Shown piece after piece: positions 57,426 to 64,000 of a DNA stretch of 64,000 nucleotides. The stretch lies in the NCBI RefSeq assembly GCF_029813785.1, contig NZ_JARVKY010000017.1, positions 62,001 to 126,000 of the forward strand. Direction: 5' to 3'. The stretch comes from Streptomyces sp. DH41 (GTDB lineage Bacteria > Actinomycetota > Actinomycetes > Streptomycetales > Streptomycetaceae). The translations under genes and the position numbers were made by a program. A model generated the notes under the pieces. That model was not told where the DNA came from. It made no database searches and was given only the letters and a program-made list of their open reading frames with translations. Positions within the stretch are counted from its first letter, which is position 1, and every line of letters begins with the position of its first letter.

Positions 57426-58559
57426 ATGAGATTCCTCGAGCGTGAACGCGCCACCCTCGCCAAGCTGTTGCCCGACCTGGACCCCGCCCTGCGCGAGACC
57501 CCGCTGATGGAGCTGGAGCGGCCGGGCAGCCCCGGCATCCGGCACTTCCGGGACAGCGGCGGTCCGGGACTCCTGGTTCCGGAGTCCCACCAGGGCCGGG
57601 GCGCGACCGCGCTGGACGCGCTGCGCGTGCAGCGGGCCATCGGCAGCCGTTCTCCCTCCCTGGCCGTGGCCACCACCATGCACCACTTCTCCATGGCCAC
57701 CCTGGTCGGACTCGGCGACCTCGGCGACGGCCTGGAGTGGATGCTGGTCGAAGGCGTGGCCTCGACCAACCGGGTCATCGCCTCCGGTTTCGCCGAGGGC
57801 CGCAGCGGCGCCGGCATCCTGGACCCGTCGATGACCGCCGTGGTGACGGAGGACGGCATCCGGATCAACGGCGTCAAGCGGCCGTGCAGCCTGGCCCGCT
57901 CCATGGACGTGCTCACCGCCAGCGTCATGATCCCGCGCGAGGACGGGCAGGGGGACGAACTCGCCGTCGCCCTCGTGCCCGCCGAGAGCGAGGGCCTGAG
58001 CGTCAGCGGCTTCTGGTCCAGCGCCTTCCTCGCCGGTGCCGAGAGCGAACAGGTCACCCTCACCGACGTCCTCGTCCCGCCGGAGCTCCTCCTGCGCACC
58101 GCGACGACCTCCGGCGAACGGCTCGACGAGCTCCAGACGGCGGGTCTGATCTGGTTCCAGACGCTGATGACGGGCAGCTATCTCGGCGCCGCGAGCGCGC
58201 TGGTGGAGCGGGTACTGCTGAACGACCGTATCCCCGAGCACGAGCGGGTCCGTCTCTTCGTCGAGACCGAGGCCGCCATGGCCACCGCCGAGAGCGTCGC
58301 CCGGCGCATCGACGCCGGTGACCTGGACGAGTCGGCGCTCGCGCAGGCCCTGTACGCGCGCTACGGCGTCCAGGACGCCGTCGCCCGTGTCGTCCCGCGC
58401 GCGGTCGAACTGCTCGGCGGGCTCAACTTCATGGCCTCCGACGAGGTGGGCCACCTCGCCGCCTGCGCCAACGGACTGTCCCTGCACCCGCCGTCGCGCC
58501 CCCGGATGACCGGCCCGCTCTCCGCCTACCTGGCCGACCGGCCACTCGTCATCGCCTGA
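57426..58559 (+). CDS. Acyl-CoA-dehydrogenase-like protein, catalytic Glu not conserved
   Basis: 377 residues from ATG 57426 behind GGAGGA. Acyl-CoA dehydrogenase fold: GLLVPESHQGRGATALDALRVQRAIGSRSPSLAVATTMHHFSMATLVGL, VASTNRVIASGFAEGRSGAGILDP, IRINGVKRPCSLARSMDVLTASVM (flavin-binding strand), and the helical C-domain ending VARVVPRAVELLGGLNFMASDEVGHLAACANGLSLHPPSR. Where ordinary enzymes have the catalytic Glu in the G-F-x-x-E-x-P segment, this one reads NFMASDEV, with Ser and then Asp. It may use another base, act on a carrier-protein-bound substrate, or perform a different flavin reaction. Confidence 0.8.
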   Translation: MRFLERERATLAKLLPDLDPALRETPLMELERPGSPGIRHFRDSGGPGLLVPESHQGRGATALDALRVQRAIGSRSPSLAVATTMHHFSMATLVGLGDLGDGLEWMLVEGVASTNRVIASGFAEGRSGAGILDPSMTAVVTEDGIRINGVKRPCSLARSMDVLTASVMIPREDGQGDELAVALVPAESEGLSVSGFWSSAFLAGAESEQVTLTDVLVPPELLLRTATTSGERLDELQTAGLIWFQTLMTGSYLGAASALVERVLLNDRIPEHERVRLFVETEAAMATAESVARRIDAGDLDESALAQALYARYGVQDAVARVVPRAVELLGGLNFMASDEVGHLAACANGLSLHPPSRPRMTGPLSAYLADRPLVIA

Positions 58560-58609
58560 CCTCAGTCCGCCGTTCACCGGTGGCCGAGACCCGTTGGGAG
58601 AACACACCC

Positions 58610-59731
58610 ATGCCGTCAGACAACCAGCGTCTCGCCGTCCTGCCCACCTGCCGTACGGGACCGCGCGACCGCCCCACCCTGCTGCTCACCGGTGGTTCCG
58701 GAGTGCTCGGACGGGCCCTGATCGACGAGCTGTCACCCGACTTCGACCTGCTGTGCCTGCGCCGCAACACACCGCTGCGCGATCCGCGGGTACGCGAGCT
58801 GCGGGGCGACCTCGTCGCACCCCGGCTCGGTCTGAGCCCCCTGGCCTGGCACGAACTGGCCCTCCAGGTGGACGTCGTACTGCACTCCGCCGCCGAGACC
58901 AACTGGCGCACCCCGCCGGACGACATCACACGCACCAACCTGCGCGGTGCTGACACGATGCTCGACCTGGCCGCCCGGGCCGACGCCCCGCTCTATCTGG
59001 TGAGCACCGCGTTCGTGGCCAACACCCCCACCGAGGAGGACCGCCGGCGCTTTCCCGGCGCCGCCGCCTACCTCGACTCCAAGACCCGGGCCGAGCAGCT
59101 GGCACGCGACGCGGGTGTGCCCGGCGCCATCGTGCGGCCCTCGGTCGTCATGGGCGACTCCGGCACCGGGCGGATCGCCGGCCAGCAGGGTCTGACCAAG
59201 ACGATCGGCTCGATGGTCCTCGGGCAGGTGCCCGTGCTGCCGGGAGCCCCCGAGGCCCGGATCGACATGGTGCCCCAGGACTACGTCGCGCGGGCCATCG
59301 GCGACCTGGTCCGGGGCGGCGTGGCCGGCGGCGAGTACTGGCTGACGGCGGGGAAGGAGGCCATCGAACTGCGGGAGTTCGCCGACGTCTGCGCGGACGT
59401 CGCCGTACGCCACGGCCTGCCCAGGCCCGAGCGGCCCCGGCTCATCCCGGTCGAGGCCGTGCACCGGCTGCTGCTGCCCATGCTGGAGGGCACCGCGCTG
59501 CCCGCGTCGGTCCGCCGGCGACTGGAGCACTACGCGGAACTGCTGCTGGTGTTCCAGCGGGAGCTGCCGTTCGACACCTCCCTCGGCGAACCCGACTGCG
59601 GCACCCGCCTGACCCGCACCGACATCCGCGCCGCCCTCGTGCGCAACGCGGAGAGCTGGGCCGAGGACAGGGCCGGCCTGCTCAGCAGGCACCGGGCCGC
59701 CGCGACCGCTTTGAGGGAGGCGGCGTCATGA
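58610..59731 (+). CDS. Thioester-reductase-type extended SDR
   Basis: 373 residues from ATG 58610, GGGAG about 10 nt upstream. Extended SDR of the male-sterility/NAD_binding_4 group: LLLTGGSGVLGRALIDELS near residue 26, LRGDLVAPRLGLS near 65, VDVVLHSAAETNWRTPPDDITRTNLRGADTMLDLA near 90, then YLVSTAFVAN and the catalytic YLDSKTRAEQLARDAG (Tyr-x-x-x-Lys) near 160, followed by IVRPSVVMGDSGTGRI. These domains release acyl chains from CoA or carrier proteins as aldehydes (or alcohols) with NADPH. The stop overlaps the aminotransferase start (ATGA), so an aldehyde would be passed to transamination. Confidence 0.87.
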   Translation: MPSDNQRLAVLPTCRTGPRDRPTLLLTGGSGVLGRALIDELSPDFDLLCLRRNTPLRDPRVRELRGDLVAPRLGLSPLAWHELALQVDVVLHSAAETNWRTPPDDITRTNLRGADTMLDLAARADAPLYLVSTAFVANTPTEEDRRRFPGAAAYLDSKTRAEQLARDAGVPGAIVRPSVVMGDSGTGRIAGQQGLTKTIGSMVLGQVPVLPGAPEARIDMVPQDYVARAIGDLVRGGVAGGEYWLTAGKEAIELREFADVCADVAVRHGLPRPERPRLIPVEAVHRLLLPMLEGTALPASVRRRLEHYAELLLVFQRELPFDTSLGEPDCGTRLTRTDIRAALVRNAESWAEDRAGLLSRHRAAATALREAAS

Positions 59732-61152
59732 CGGTGTCGCCCCCGTCCACCGAGGCGTCCGGATCACCGGCCGGAACGGCTGGTCCGCCCGCCGGGACGA
59801 CCGGATCGTCCGCAGGGGCCGCCGGGGCGCCCGCCGGGACGGCCGGGCCGTCCGCCGGGGTCGCTGGCCCATCTGCCTCAATGGCTGGGCCGCCCACCAG
59901 GGCCGCCGGGCCGTCCGACCGGATCGACGTCGTCGACCTCTACCTCAAGCACATCGGCTCCGGCCGCGCCGTCATGGGCCGGGTCATGGGCGGCATGGCC
60001 GAGGTCCGCTCCGAGGGCGTCTGGATCCACGCCGACGACGGCCGCCGCTTCCTGGACTTCGGCGGCTACGGCGTCTTCATCCTGGGCCACCGCCACCCGG
60101 CCGTCGTCGAGGCGGTGCACCGCCAGATCGACACCCACCCGCTGGCCAGCCGGGTCTTCCTCGAACCCGTCGCCGCCCAGGCCGCCCAGGCACTCGCCGC
60201 CCACACCCCGCCCGGCCTCGACTACGTCCACTTCGTCAACTCCGGCGCCGAGGCCACCGAGGCCGCCCTGAAACTGGCCCGCGCGCACGGACGCACCTCG
60301 TTGATCACCACGCGCGGGGGCTTCCACGGCAAGACCCTCGGCGCCCTGAGCGTCACCGCCAACGCCACCTACCAGACGCCCTTCCAGCCGTTGCTCCCCG
60401 ACGTCACCCAGGTCGCCTACGACGACCCGGCCGGCCTCGAACAGGCGCTGGCCGCCCGCCGCGACCGGGCCTGCGTCATCGTCGAACCCGTGCAGGGCGA
60501 GGGCGGCGTACGCATCCCCCGCCCCGGCTACCTCAGCCAGGTGCGGGCGCTGTGCCGGGCGTACGGCGCCCTGCTGGTCGTCGACGAGATCCAGACCGGC
60601 ATGGGGCGGCTGGGCACCTGGTGGGGCGTCGACGCCGAGGACGTGCGCCCGGACGTACTGCTCGCCGGAAAGGGGCTCAGCGGAGGCGTCGTACCGATCG
60701 CCGCGATGGCCGCCACCGCGGAGGCCTACGCACCCTTCAGCCGCGACCCCTACCTGCACACCTCCACCTTCGGCGCCTCCCCGATCGCCTGCGCCGCCGC
60801 CCTCGCCACCGTACGGGCGATGGAGGAGGAGAACACCGTGGCCCGGGCCGCCGCGCTCGGCCTGCGCGTCCTGACCGCCGTACGGGCCGTGTGCGCGCCG
60901 TACGAGGGCGGGCTGGTGCGTGAGGTGCGCGGCCGGGGGCTGCTGATCGGCATCGAGTTCGCCGAGGACCAGGCGGTGGGCGAACTCCTGCTGGAGCTGA
61001 TCGCCCGCGGTGTGCTCGTCAACCACTCCCTCAACTCCACCCGGGTGCTGCGGCTGACCCCGCCGGCCGTGGTCGAGGACTCCGCGCTCGACCTCTTCCT
61101 CACCACCCTCGCCGAGGCCCTGCACAGCGCGGCCGGCCGCATGGCCGGCTGA
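59728..61152 (+). CDS. Class III PLP-dependent aminotransferase
   Basis: 474 residues; ATG 59728 overlaps the upstream stop. The first 65 residues are low-complexity Ala/Gly/Pro/Ser/Thr repeats (AGTAGPPAG, AGAAGAPAG, AGTAGPSAG). Class III core: FLDFGGYGVFILGHRHPAVVEAV, FVNSGAEATEAALKLARAHGRTSLITTRGGFHGKTLGALSVTAN, EPVQGEGGVRIPRPGYL, VVDEIQTGMGRLGTWWG near 285, and the PLP-Lys in LLAGKGLSGGVVPIAAM near 312. Similar to ornithine/acetylornithine and omega-amino-acid:pyruvate transaminases. In context it would convert an aldehyde or ketone from the reductase into a primary amine. Confidence 0.9.
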   Translation: MTVSPPSTEASGSPAGTAGPPAGTTGSSAGAAGAPAGTAGPSAGVAGPSASMAGPPTRAAGPSDRIDVVDLYLKHIGSGRAVMGRVMGGMAEVRSEGVWIHADDGRRFLDFGGYGVFILGHRHPAVVEAVHRQIDTHPLASRVFLEPVAAQAAQALAAHTPPGLDYVHFVNSGAEATEAALKLARAHGRTSLITTRGGFHGKTLGALSVTANATYQTPFQPLLPDVTQVAYDDPAGLEQALAARRDRACVIVEPVQGEGGVRIPRPGYLSQVRALCRAYGALLVVDEIQTGMGRLGTWWGVDAEDVRPDVLLAGKGLSGGVVPIAAMAATAEAYAPFSRDPYLHTSTFGASPIACAAALATVRAMEEENTVARAAALGLRVLTAVRAVCAPYEGGLVREVRGRGLLIGIEFAEDQAVGELLLELIARGVLVNHSLNSTRVLRLTPPAVVEDSALDLFLTTLAEALHSAAGRMAG

Positions 61153-61182
61153 CACCAGCTTCCGGAAGGAACCGAACGACCC

Positions 61183-61650
61183 ATGCGCCATGTGGTCCTG
61201 CACGCCTTCGCCGACAAACTGGCACCCGCCGACGTCTACCGACGCATCAGCGACTTCCGCCGCTACCCCGAGTACAGCGACACCTTCCGCGAGGTGCACG
61301 TCGAACCCGAGCTGCCCGACGGCTCGACGGTCTCGGACTGGACCGTCGAGTTCCGGGGCGGCCTGATGCGGTGGCGGGAACGCGACACCTACTCGCCCGA
61401 GACGCACTCCCTCGCCTTCGAGCAGCTCAGCGGCGACTTCCAGACCTTCGAGGGAAGCTGGCGCTGCGAGCCCCGAGGCGGCGGCACGCTCGTCGTGTTC
61501 ACCGCCGCCTTCGACCTCGGCATCCCCTCCCTGGCCGAGATCCTCGACCCGGTCGCCGAGTCGACCGTGCGGACCAACATCGCCCGCGTGCTGCGGGGCC
61601 TGGCGGACGCGGAGGTGATCGATGAACGCGCGGCTGCGGCTCGTGGCTGA
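61183..61650 (+). CDS. SRPBCC-family cyclase/aromatase-like protein
   Basis: 155 residues; ATG 8 nt after GGAAGGA. START/SRPBCC (polyketide cyclase/dehydrase) pattern: FADKLAPADVYRRISDFRRYPEYSDTFREVHVEPE, GSTVSDWTVEFRGGLMRWRERDTYSPETHSLAFEQLSGDFQTFEGSWRCEPRGGGTLVVFTAAFDLGIPSLAEILDPVAESTVRTNIARVLRGL. Helix-grip fold with a hydrophobic cavity; members cyclise or dehydrate polyketides or carry lipids. With no polyketide synthase in the window, it may cyclise an amino-aldehyde or shuttle a lipid. Its last 29 bp overlap the flavin reductase gene. Confidence 0.86.
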   Translation: MRHVVLHAFADKLAPADVYRRISDFRRYPEYSDTFREVHVEPELPDGSTVSDWTVEFRGGLMRWRERDTYSPETHSLAFEQLSGDFQTFEGSWRCEPRGGGTLVVFTAAFDLGIPSLAEILDPVAESTVRTNIARVLRGLADAEVIDERAAAARG

Positions 61651-62236
61651 CCGGACGGCGACCACCGGGACCCCGCCCACCGCGACGGATCCACCGCACG
61701 GGGAAGCACCGCACGGGGAAGCGCTGCACGAGGAACCGGGGCCGGGCGCCGCCCGCTGCCTCGGCCTGTACGCCAAACTGGCCGCCGGGGTGACCGTCGT
61801 GACCGCCCGTGGTGAGGACGGCCCGCTCGGCATGACGGTCTCCGCCGTCACCTCGCTCTCCGCCCGCCCGCCGATGCTCCTGGCCTGTCTGCGCGACGGT
61901 TCCCGCACCCTCGCCGCCGTCCGCGCCCGCCGGGTCTTCGCCGTGCACCTGCTGCGCGAGGAACAGCAGGAGCTCGCGGGCCGGTTCGCGTCCCCCGTCA
62001 CGACGGCGGCCGAGCGGTTCGCCGGGACCGACATCCGGCAGGTGCTGGGCGTCCCGGTGCTGGCCGGCGCGCTCGCCTGGTCGGTGTGCCTCACCGAGGA
62101 CGTACGCCGCTACGGCGACCACCACCTCGTCGTCGGCCGGGTCGCCGCCGTGCACGTGGGCGGCGGACGCCCGCTGCTGTGGCACGACCGCCGGTTCGGT
62201 GCGCTGACCGATCCGGTGCCGGACGCCGCCGGATGA
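61622..62236 (+). CDS. Flavin reductase (HpaC-like)
   Basis: 204 residues; ATG 61622 lies within the end of the previous gene. After a 45-residue disordered leader with HGEAPHGEALHEE, a split-barrel FMN-binding domain follows: LYAKLAAGVTVVTARGEDGPLGMTVSAVTSLSARPPMLLACLRDGSRTLAAVRARRVFAVHLLREEQQELAGRFA, with VVGRVAAVHVGGGRPLLWHDRRFG near the end. Such enzymes supply FADH2 or FMNH2 to two-component monooxygenases; a partner could be the acyl-CoA-dehydrogenase-like protein at 57426, whose fold is shared by FADH2-dependent monooxygenases. The stop overlaps the next start (ATGA). Confidence 0.88.
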   Translation: MNARLRLVADRTATTGTPPTATDPPHGEAPHGEALHEEPGPGAARCLGLYAKLAAGVTVVTARGEDGPLGMTVSAVTSLSARPPMLLACLRDGSRTLAAVRARRVFAVHLLREEQQELAGRFASPVTTAAERFAGTDIRQVLGVPVLAGALAWSVCLTEDVRRYGDHHLVVGRVAAVHVGGGRPLLWHDRRFGALTDPVPDAAG

Positions 62237-63555
62237 CCACGCCGCCGGCCGGAACGCCGTACTGGCAGCCGGCGGAACTGCCGCCGCAGCCCCAGCTGTA
62301 CGGCGTGGTCACCGCGGACGTGGCCGTCGTCGGGGCCGGCCTGGCCGGACTGTCCTGCGCCTACCACCTGGCGCTCCGCGCGCCCGGCCTGGACATCGTC
62401 GTGGTGGACGCCGAGCAGCCGGCCGCCGGGGCGAGTGGCCGGGGCACCGGTCTGCTCGGCCCCCGGGCCGGCCCCGCCGTCGACCGCGCGGTGCGCCGCT
62501 TCGGCCCGCGGACGGCGCGCCGGATGCACCGGGCCAGCGAGCGGGCGGTCCGCGACGTCCTCGACCTGTGCGGCCGGCTCGACGTGCCGTGCGGGCTGCG
62601 AACCGGCGAGCAGCTCATGGCCACACGCTCGTCCGCGGGCCTGGTGGCACTCGCCCGCCAGGCCCGCGCCTGCCGCGAGATCGGCCTGGACGTCCCCGTC
62701 CTCACCGCGGCCGGCATCCGCGACCGCGTGGGCGTGCCGTACAAGGCCGCCCTCCTGCACCGCCCCGCCGCCACCCTGGACCCGGCCGCCCTGACCTGCG
62801 CCCTCGCCCGTGCCTGCGCGGACAAGGGCGTGCGCTTCTACGGCGGCAGCCCGCTGCTGGCGCTGCGCCCCGGCGACCTGGTCGGCCCCGAGCTGGTCCT
62901 CCCGCACGGCCGGCTCTACGCCGGTCAGGCGGTGCTCGCCGTCAACTCCGCCGCGCGGACACTGGACCTGCCGGTCGGCACGGTCCTCCCGCTGGAGGTG
63001 TACGCCGTCGCCACCGAGCCGCTGAGCGCCCAGGTGTACGAGGTGCTGGGCGGGGACGCCGGACGCACCGTCGTCGACGCCGTTCCCCTGGCGCCGTACT
63101 TCCGGCTGCTCCCGGACGGAGGGCTGGTGGCGGGAGGCGGCACCGCCACGGTCCCGGCGGGGCTCGACGCTCCCCGGCTGCGGGCCCTGCGGGAGCGCGC
63201 CTGGAGCCGGCTGGAGAGATGGCTGCGATGCCTGCACCCCGGCCTCGCCGGGACACGGGTCACCCACCGCTGGTCCGGCCGTATCGGTATCACCGGTGAC
63301 GACCTGCCGGTGGTCGGGCCGGTCCAGGGGTTCCCCGACGTCTGGTACATCGGCGGCTGCGGCGGACACGGCCTCGCCCTGTCCGTGGCGCACGGCGCGC
63401 ACGTGGCCGCGGCCCTGCTGGACGAGCCCGAACCCGGAGAACCCCTCCCGTGGCACCGCTCCCGGGCCCCGCGCCTGCCGGTTCACGGCCCCGCCCGGCC
63501 CCTGCTGCGCGCGTACGTGGACGCGCTCGCGGGCGCCGCGCGCCGCGCCTGCTGA
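62233..63555 (+). CDS. FAD-dependent amine-oxidase-like (DAO-fold) oxidoreductase
   Basis: 440 residues; ATG 62233 overlaps the flavin reductase stop. DAO fold: VAVVGAGLAGLSCAYHLALRA near residue 30, VVVDAEQPAAGASGRGTGLLGPRAGP near 55 (substrate/flavin loop, as in glycine/gamma-glutamylputrescine oxidases), LHRPAATLDPAALTCALARACADKGVRFYGGSPL near 175, and the C-terminal FAD block WSGRIGITGDDLPVVGPVQGFPDVWYIGGCGGHGLALSVAHGAHVA near 350. The PuuB/YgaF-like layout indicates oxidation of an amine, amino acid or N-alkyl group to an imine. In context, it could act on the amine made by the aminotransferase. Confidence 0.88.
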   Translation: MTTPPAGTPYWQPAELPPQPQLYGVVTADVAVVGAGLAGLSCAYHLALRAPGLDIVVVDAEQPAAGASGRGTGLLGPRAGPAVDRAVRRFGPRTARRMHRASERAVRDVLDLCGRLDVPCGLRTGEQLMATRSSAGLVALARQARACREIGLDVPVLTAAGIRDRVGVPYKAALLHRPAATLDPAALTCALARACADKGVRFYGGSPLLALRPGDLVGPELVLPHGRLYAGQAVLAVNSAARTLDLPVGTVLPLEVYAVATEPLSAQVYEVLGGDAGRTVVDAVPLAPYFRLLPDGGLVAGGGTATVPAGLDAPRLRALRERAWSRLERWLRCLHPGLAGTRVTHRWSGRIGITGDDLPVVGPVQGFPDVWYIGGCGGHGLALSVAHGAHVAAALLDEPEPGEPLPWHRSRAPRLPVHGPARPLLRAYVDALAGAARRAC

Positions 63556-63693
63556 CACCCCGGCGGAGCGGTAGCCATGTGCTCGCGACCGAGAGACGAA
63601 CCAACGGACAACCAACGGTTACCACCGGACAACCACCGGACAGATCGACATGACGAGCAGACCACCGAGAGACAACCGACGGAGAGGTCCCGG

Positions 63694-64000
63694 ATGCGCC
63701 ACCCCCGCCCCGGCAGCGACGGCGGTCTGCCGGCGTCCCTGCCCATGGGCACCGCCGACATCGCCTACCACCTGGCCATGGAGGGCAGACCGCTGCCGGC
63801 CGGTTTCCTCTTCGGCTTCTCGGGCCGCGCCCCCACCCTGGACGCGGTACGCGCCCGGGTCGCCGAACGTGCCCACCGCATCCCGGCGTTGCGCTACCGC
63901 ATCGATCGAAGGAGCCGGACCTTCTCCCGCGTCGAACGGATCGACGTGGAGCGGCACGTGCACGAGGCCTGGCTGCCCGGGGACGACGACGGCTCGGGCG
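63694..64000 (+). CDS. WS/DGAT-type acyltransferase, 3' truncated by the window edge
   Basis: About 102 residues visible from ATG 63694, 7 nt after GGAGAGG; the frame is open to the window end. LPMGTADIAYHLAMEGRPLPAGFLFGFSGRAPTLDAVRARVAERAHRIPALRYRIDRRSRTFSRVERIDVERHVHEAWLP matches the N-terminal start of wax-ester synthase/diacylglycerol acyltransferases (and PapA-like condensation folds). The catalytic HHxxxDG motif would lie beyond the edge. Such enzymes acylate alcohols, and sometimes amines, from acyl-CoA. It probably makes a lipid end product of the run. Confidence 0.75.
   Translation, partial: MRHPRPGSDGGLPASLPMGTADIAYHLAMEGRPLPAGFLFGFSGRAPTLDAVRARVAERAHRIPALRYRIDRRSRTFSRVERIDVERHVHEAWLPGDDDGSG

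Noticed and set aside
59878..62094. A long minus-strand frame opposite the aminotransferase and SRPBCC genes
   Set aside because: Shadow of the sense genes; composition is Gly/Val/Ala-biased with no motif.
1..64000. tRNA, rRNA or prophage genes
   Set aside because: Scanning the intergenic gaps by eye, I found no tRNA-like CCA ends with cloverleaf arms, no rRNA sequence and no integrase or phage structural genes; a dedicated tRNA search was not possible.

Overview
The window is about 72-74% G+C (by eye), with short intergenic gaps, frequent GTG/TTG starts, ATGA/GTGA stop-start overlaps and many starts lying 6-7 nt downstream of a -10 hexamer (leaderless transcripts). Together with the gene content (a third, divergent EF-Tu; paired FabG-like SDRs; a DUF2201/MoxR unit; cold-shock helicase unit; SbcCD) this points to a Streptomyces chromosome. 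All assignments come from reading motifs and family resemblance in the translated sequence; no database search was run.

Layout. 1-4573: end of an iron-siderophore locus in the order exporter-fold ABC importer subunit, second ABC subunit, salicylate synthase, the same order as ybtP-ybtQ-(X)-ybtS; it is cut by the left edge. 4699-5928: a HipA-like kinase/DUF3037 pair ending in a 98-bp MITE-like element that supplies the stop codon of the second gene. 5951-26276: mostly chromosomal housekeeping and conserved hypothetical genes: an acidic surface protein, two SDRs, a peptide-binding lipoprotein, uracil-DNA glycosylase, a divergent TetR/FAD-monooxygenase pair with twin operators, apolipoprotein N-acyltransferase, undecaprenyl-diphosphatase, a VTT-domain membrane protein, an AlkD-like protein, tuf3, and two tandem-duplicated Pro/Gln-rich membrane proteins. 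26295-37414: DedA, gamma-carbonic-anhydrase-like protein, acyltransferase, YbaK-type deacylase, a CDF transporter divergent from its likely ArsR-family regulator, a three-gene unit (unknown protein, MoxR-type AAA ATPase, HExxH+VWA protein) preceded by a coupled small ORF, a truncated cysteinyl-tRNA-synthetase-like protein, and a YigZ-family protein.

37415-38028 is a 614-nt stretch without a convincing gene, ending in a perfect 32-bp palindrome in front of a MerR-type gene. 38984-41389 is a reverse-strand cold-shock unit (Csp, terminator, DEAD-box helicase, CBS protein). 41876-46026 encodes SbcD and SbcC. 46043-55708 holds a decayed regulator-like fragment, an SDR, a DUF885 protein, an intact Lrp/Cys-Met-metabolism PLP enzyme pair, a TM-ACT-GNAT fusion, a Tat-exported PhoD phosphatase and a MocR-type regulator.

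55873-64000 (cut by the right edge) is one forward-strand run of at least nine closely packed or overlapping genes: small membrane protein, DUF2156 acyl/aminoacyl-transferase, acyl-CoA-dehydrogenase-like protein with an apparently replaced catalytic Glu, thioester-reductase-type SDR, class III aminotransferase, SRPBCC cyclase-like protein, flavin reductase, FAD amine-oxidase-like protein and a WS/DGAT-type acyltransferase. The combination reductase plus aminotransferase plus amine oxidase plus acyltransferase suggests an acyl-thioester-to-amine lipid or alkaloid pathway that I do not recognise; it is the best candidate here for an undescribed system.
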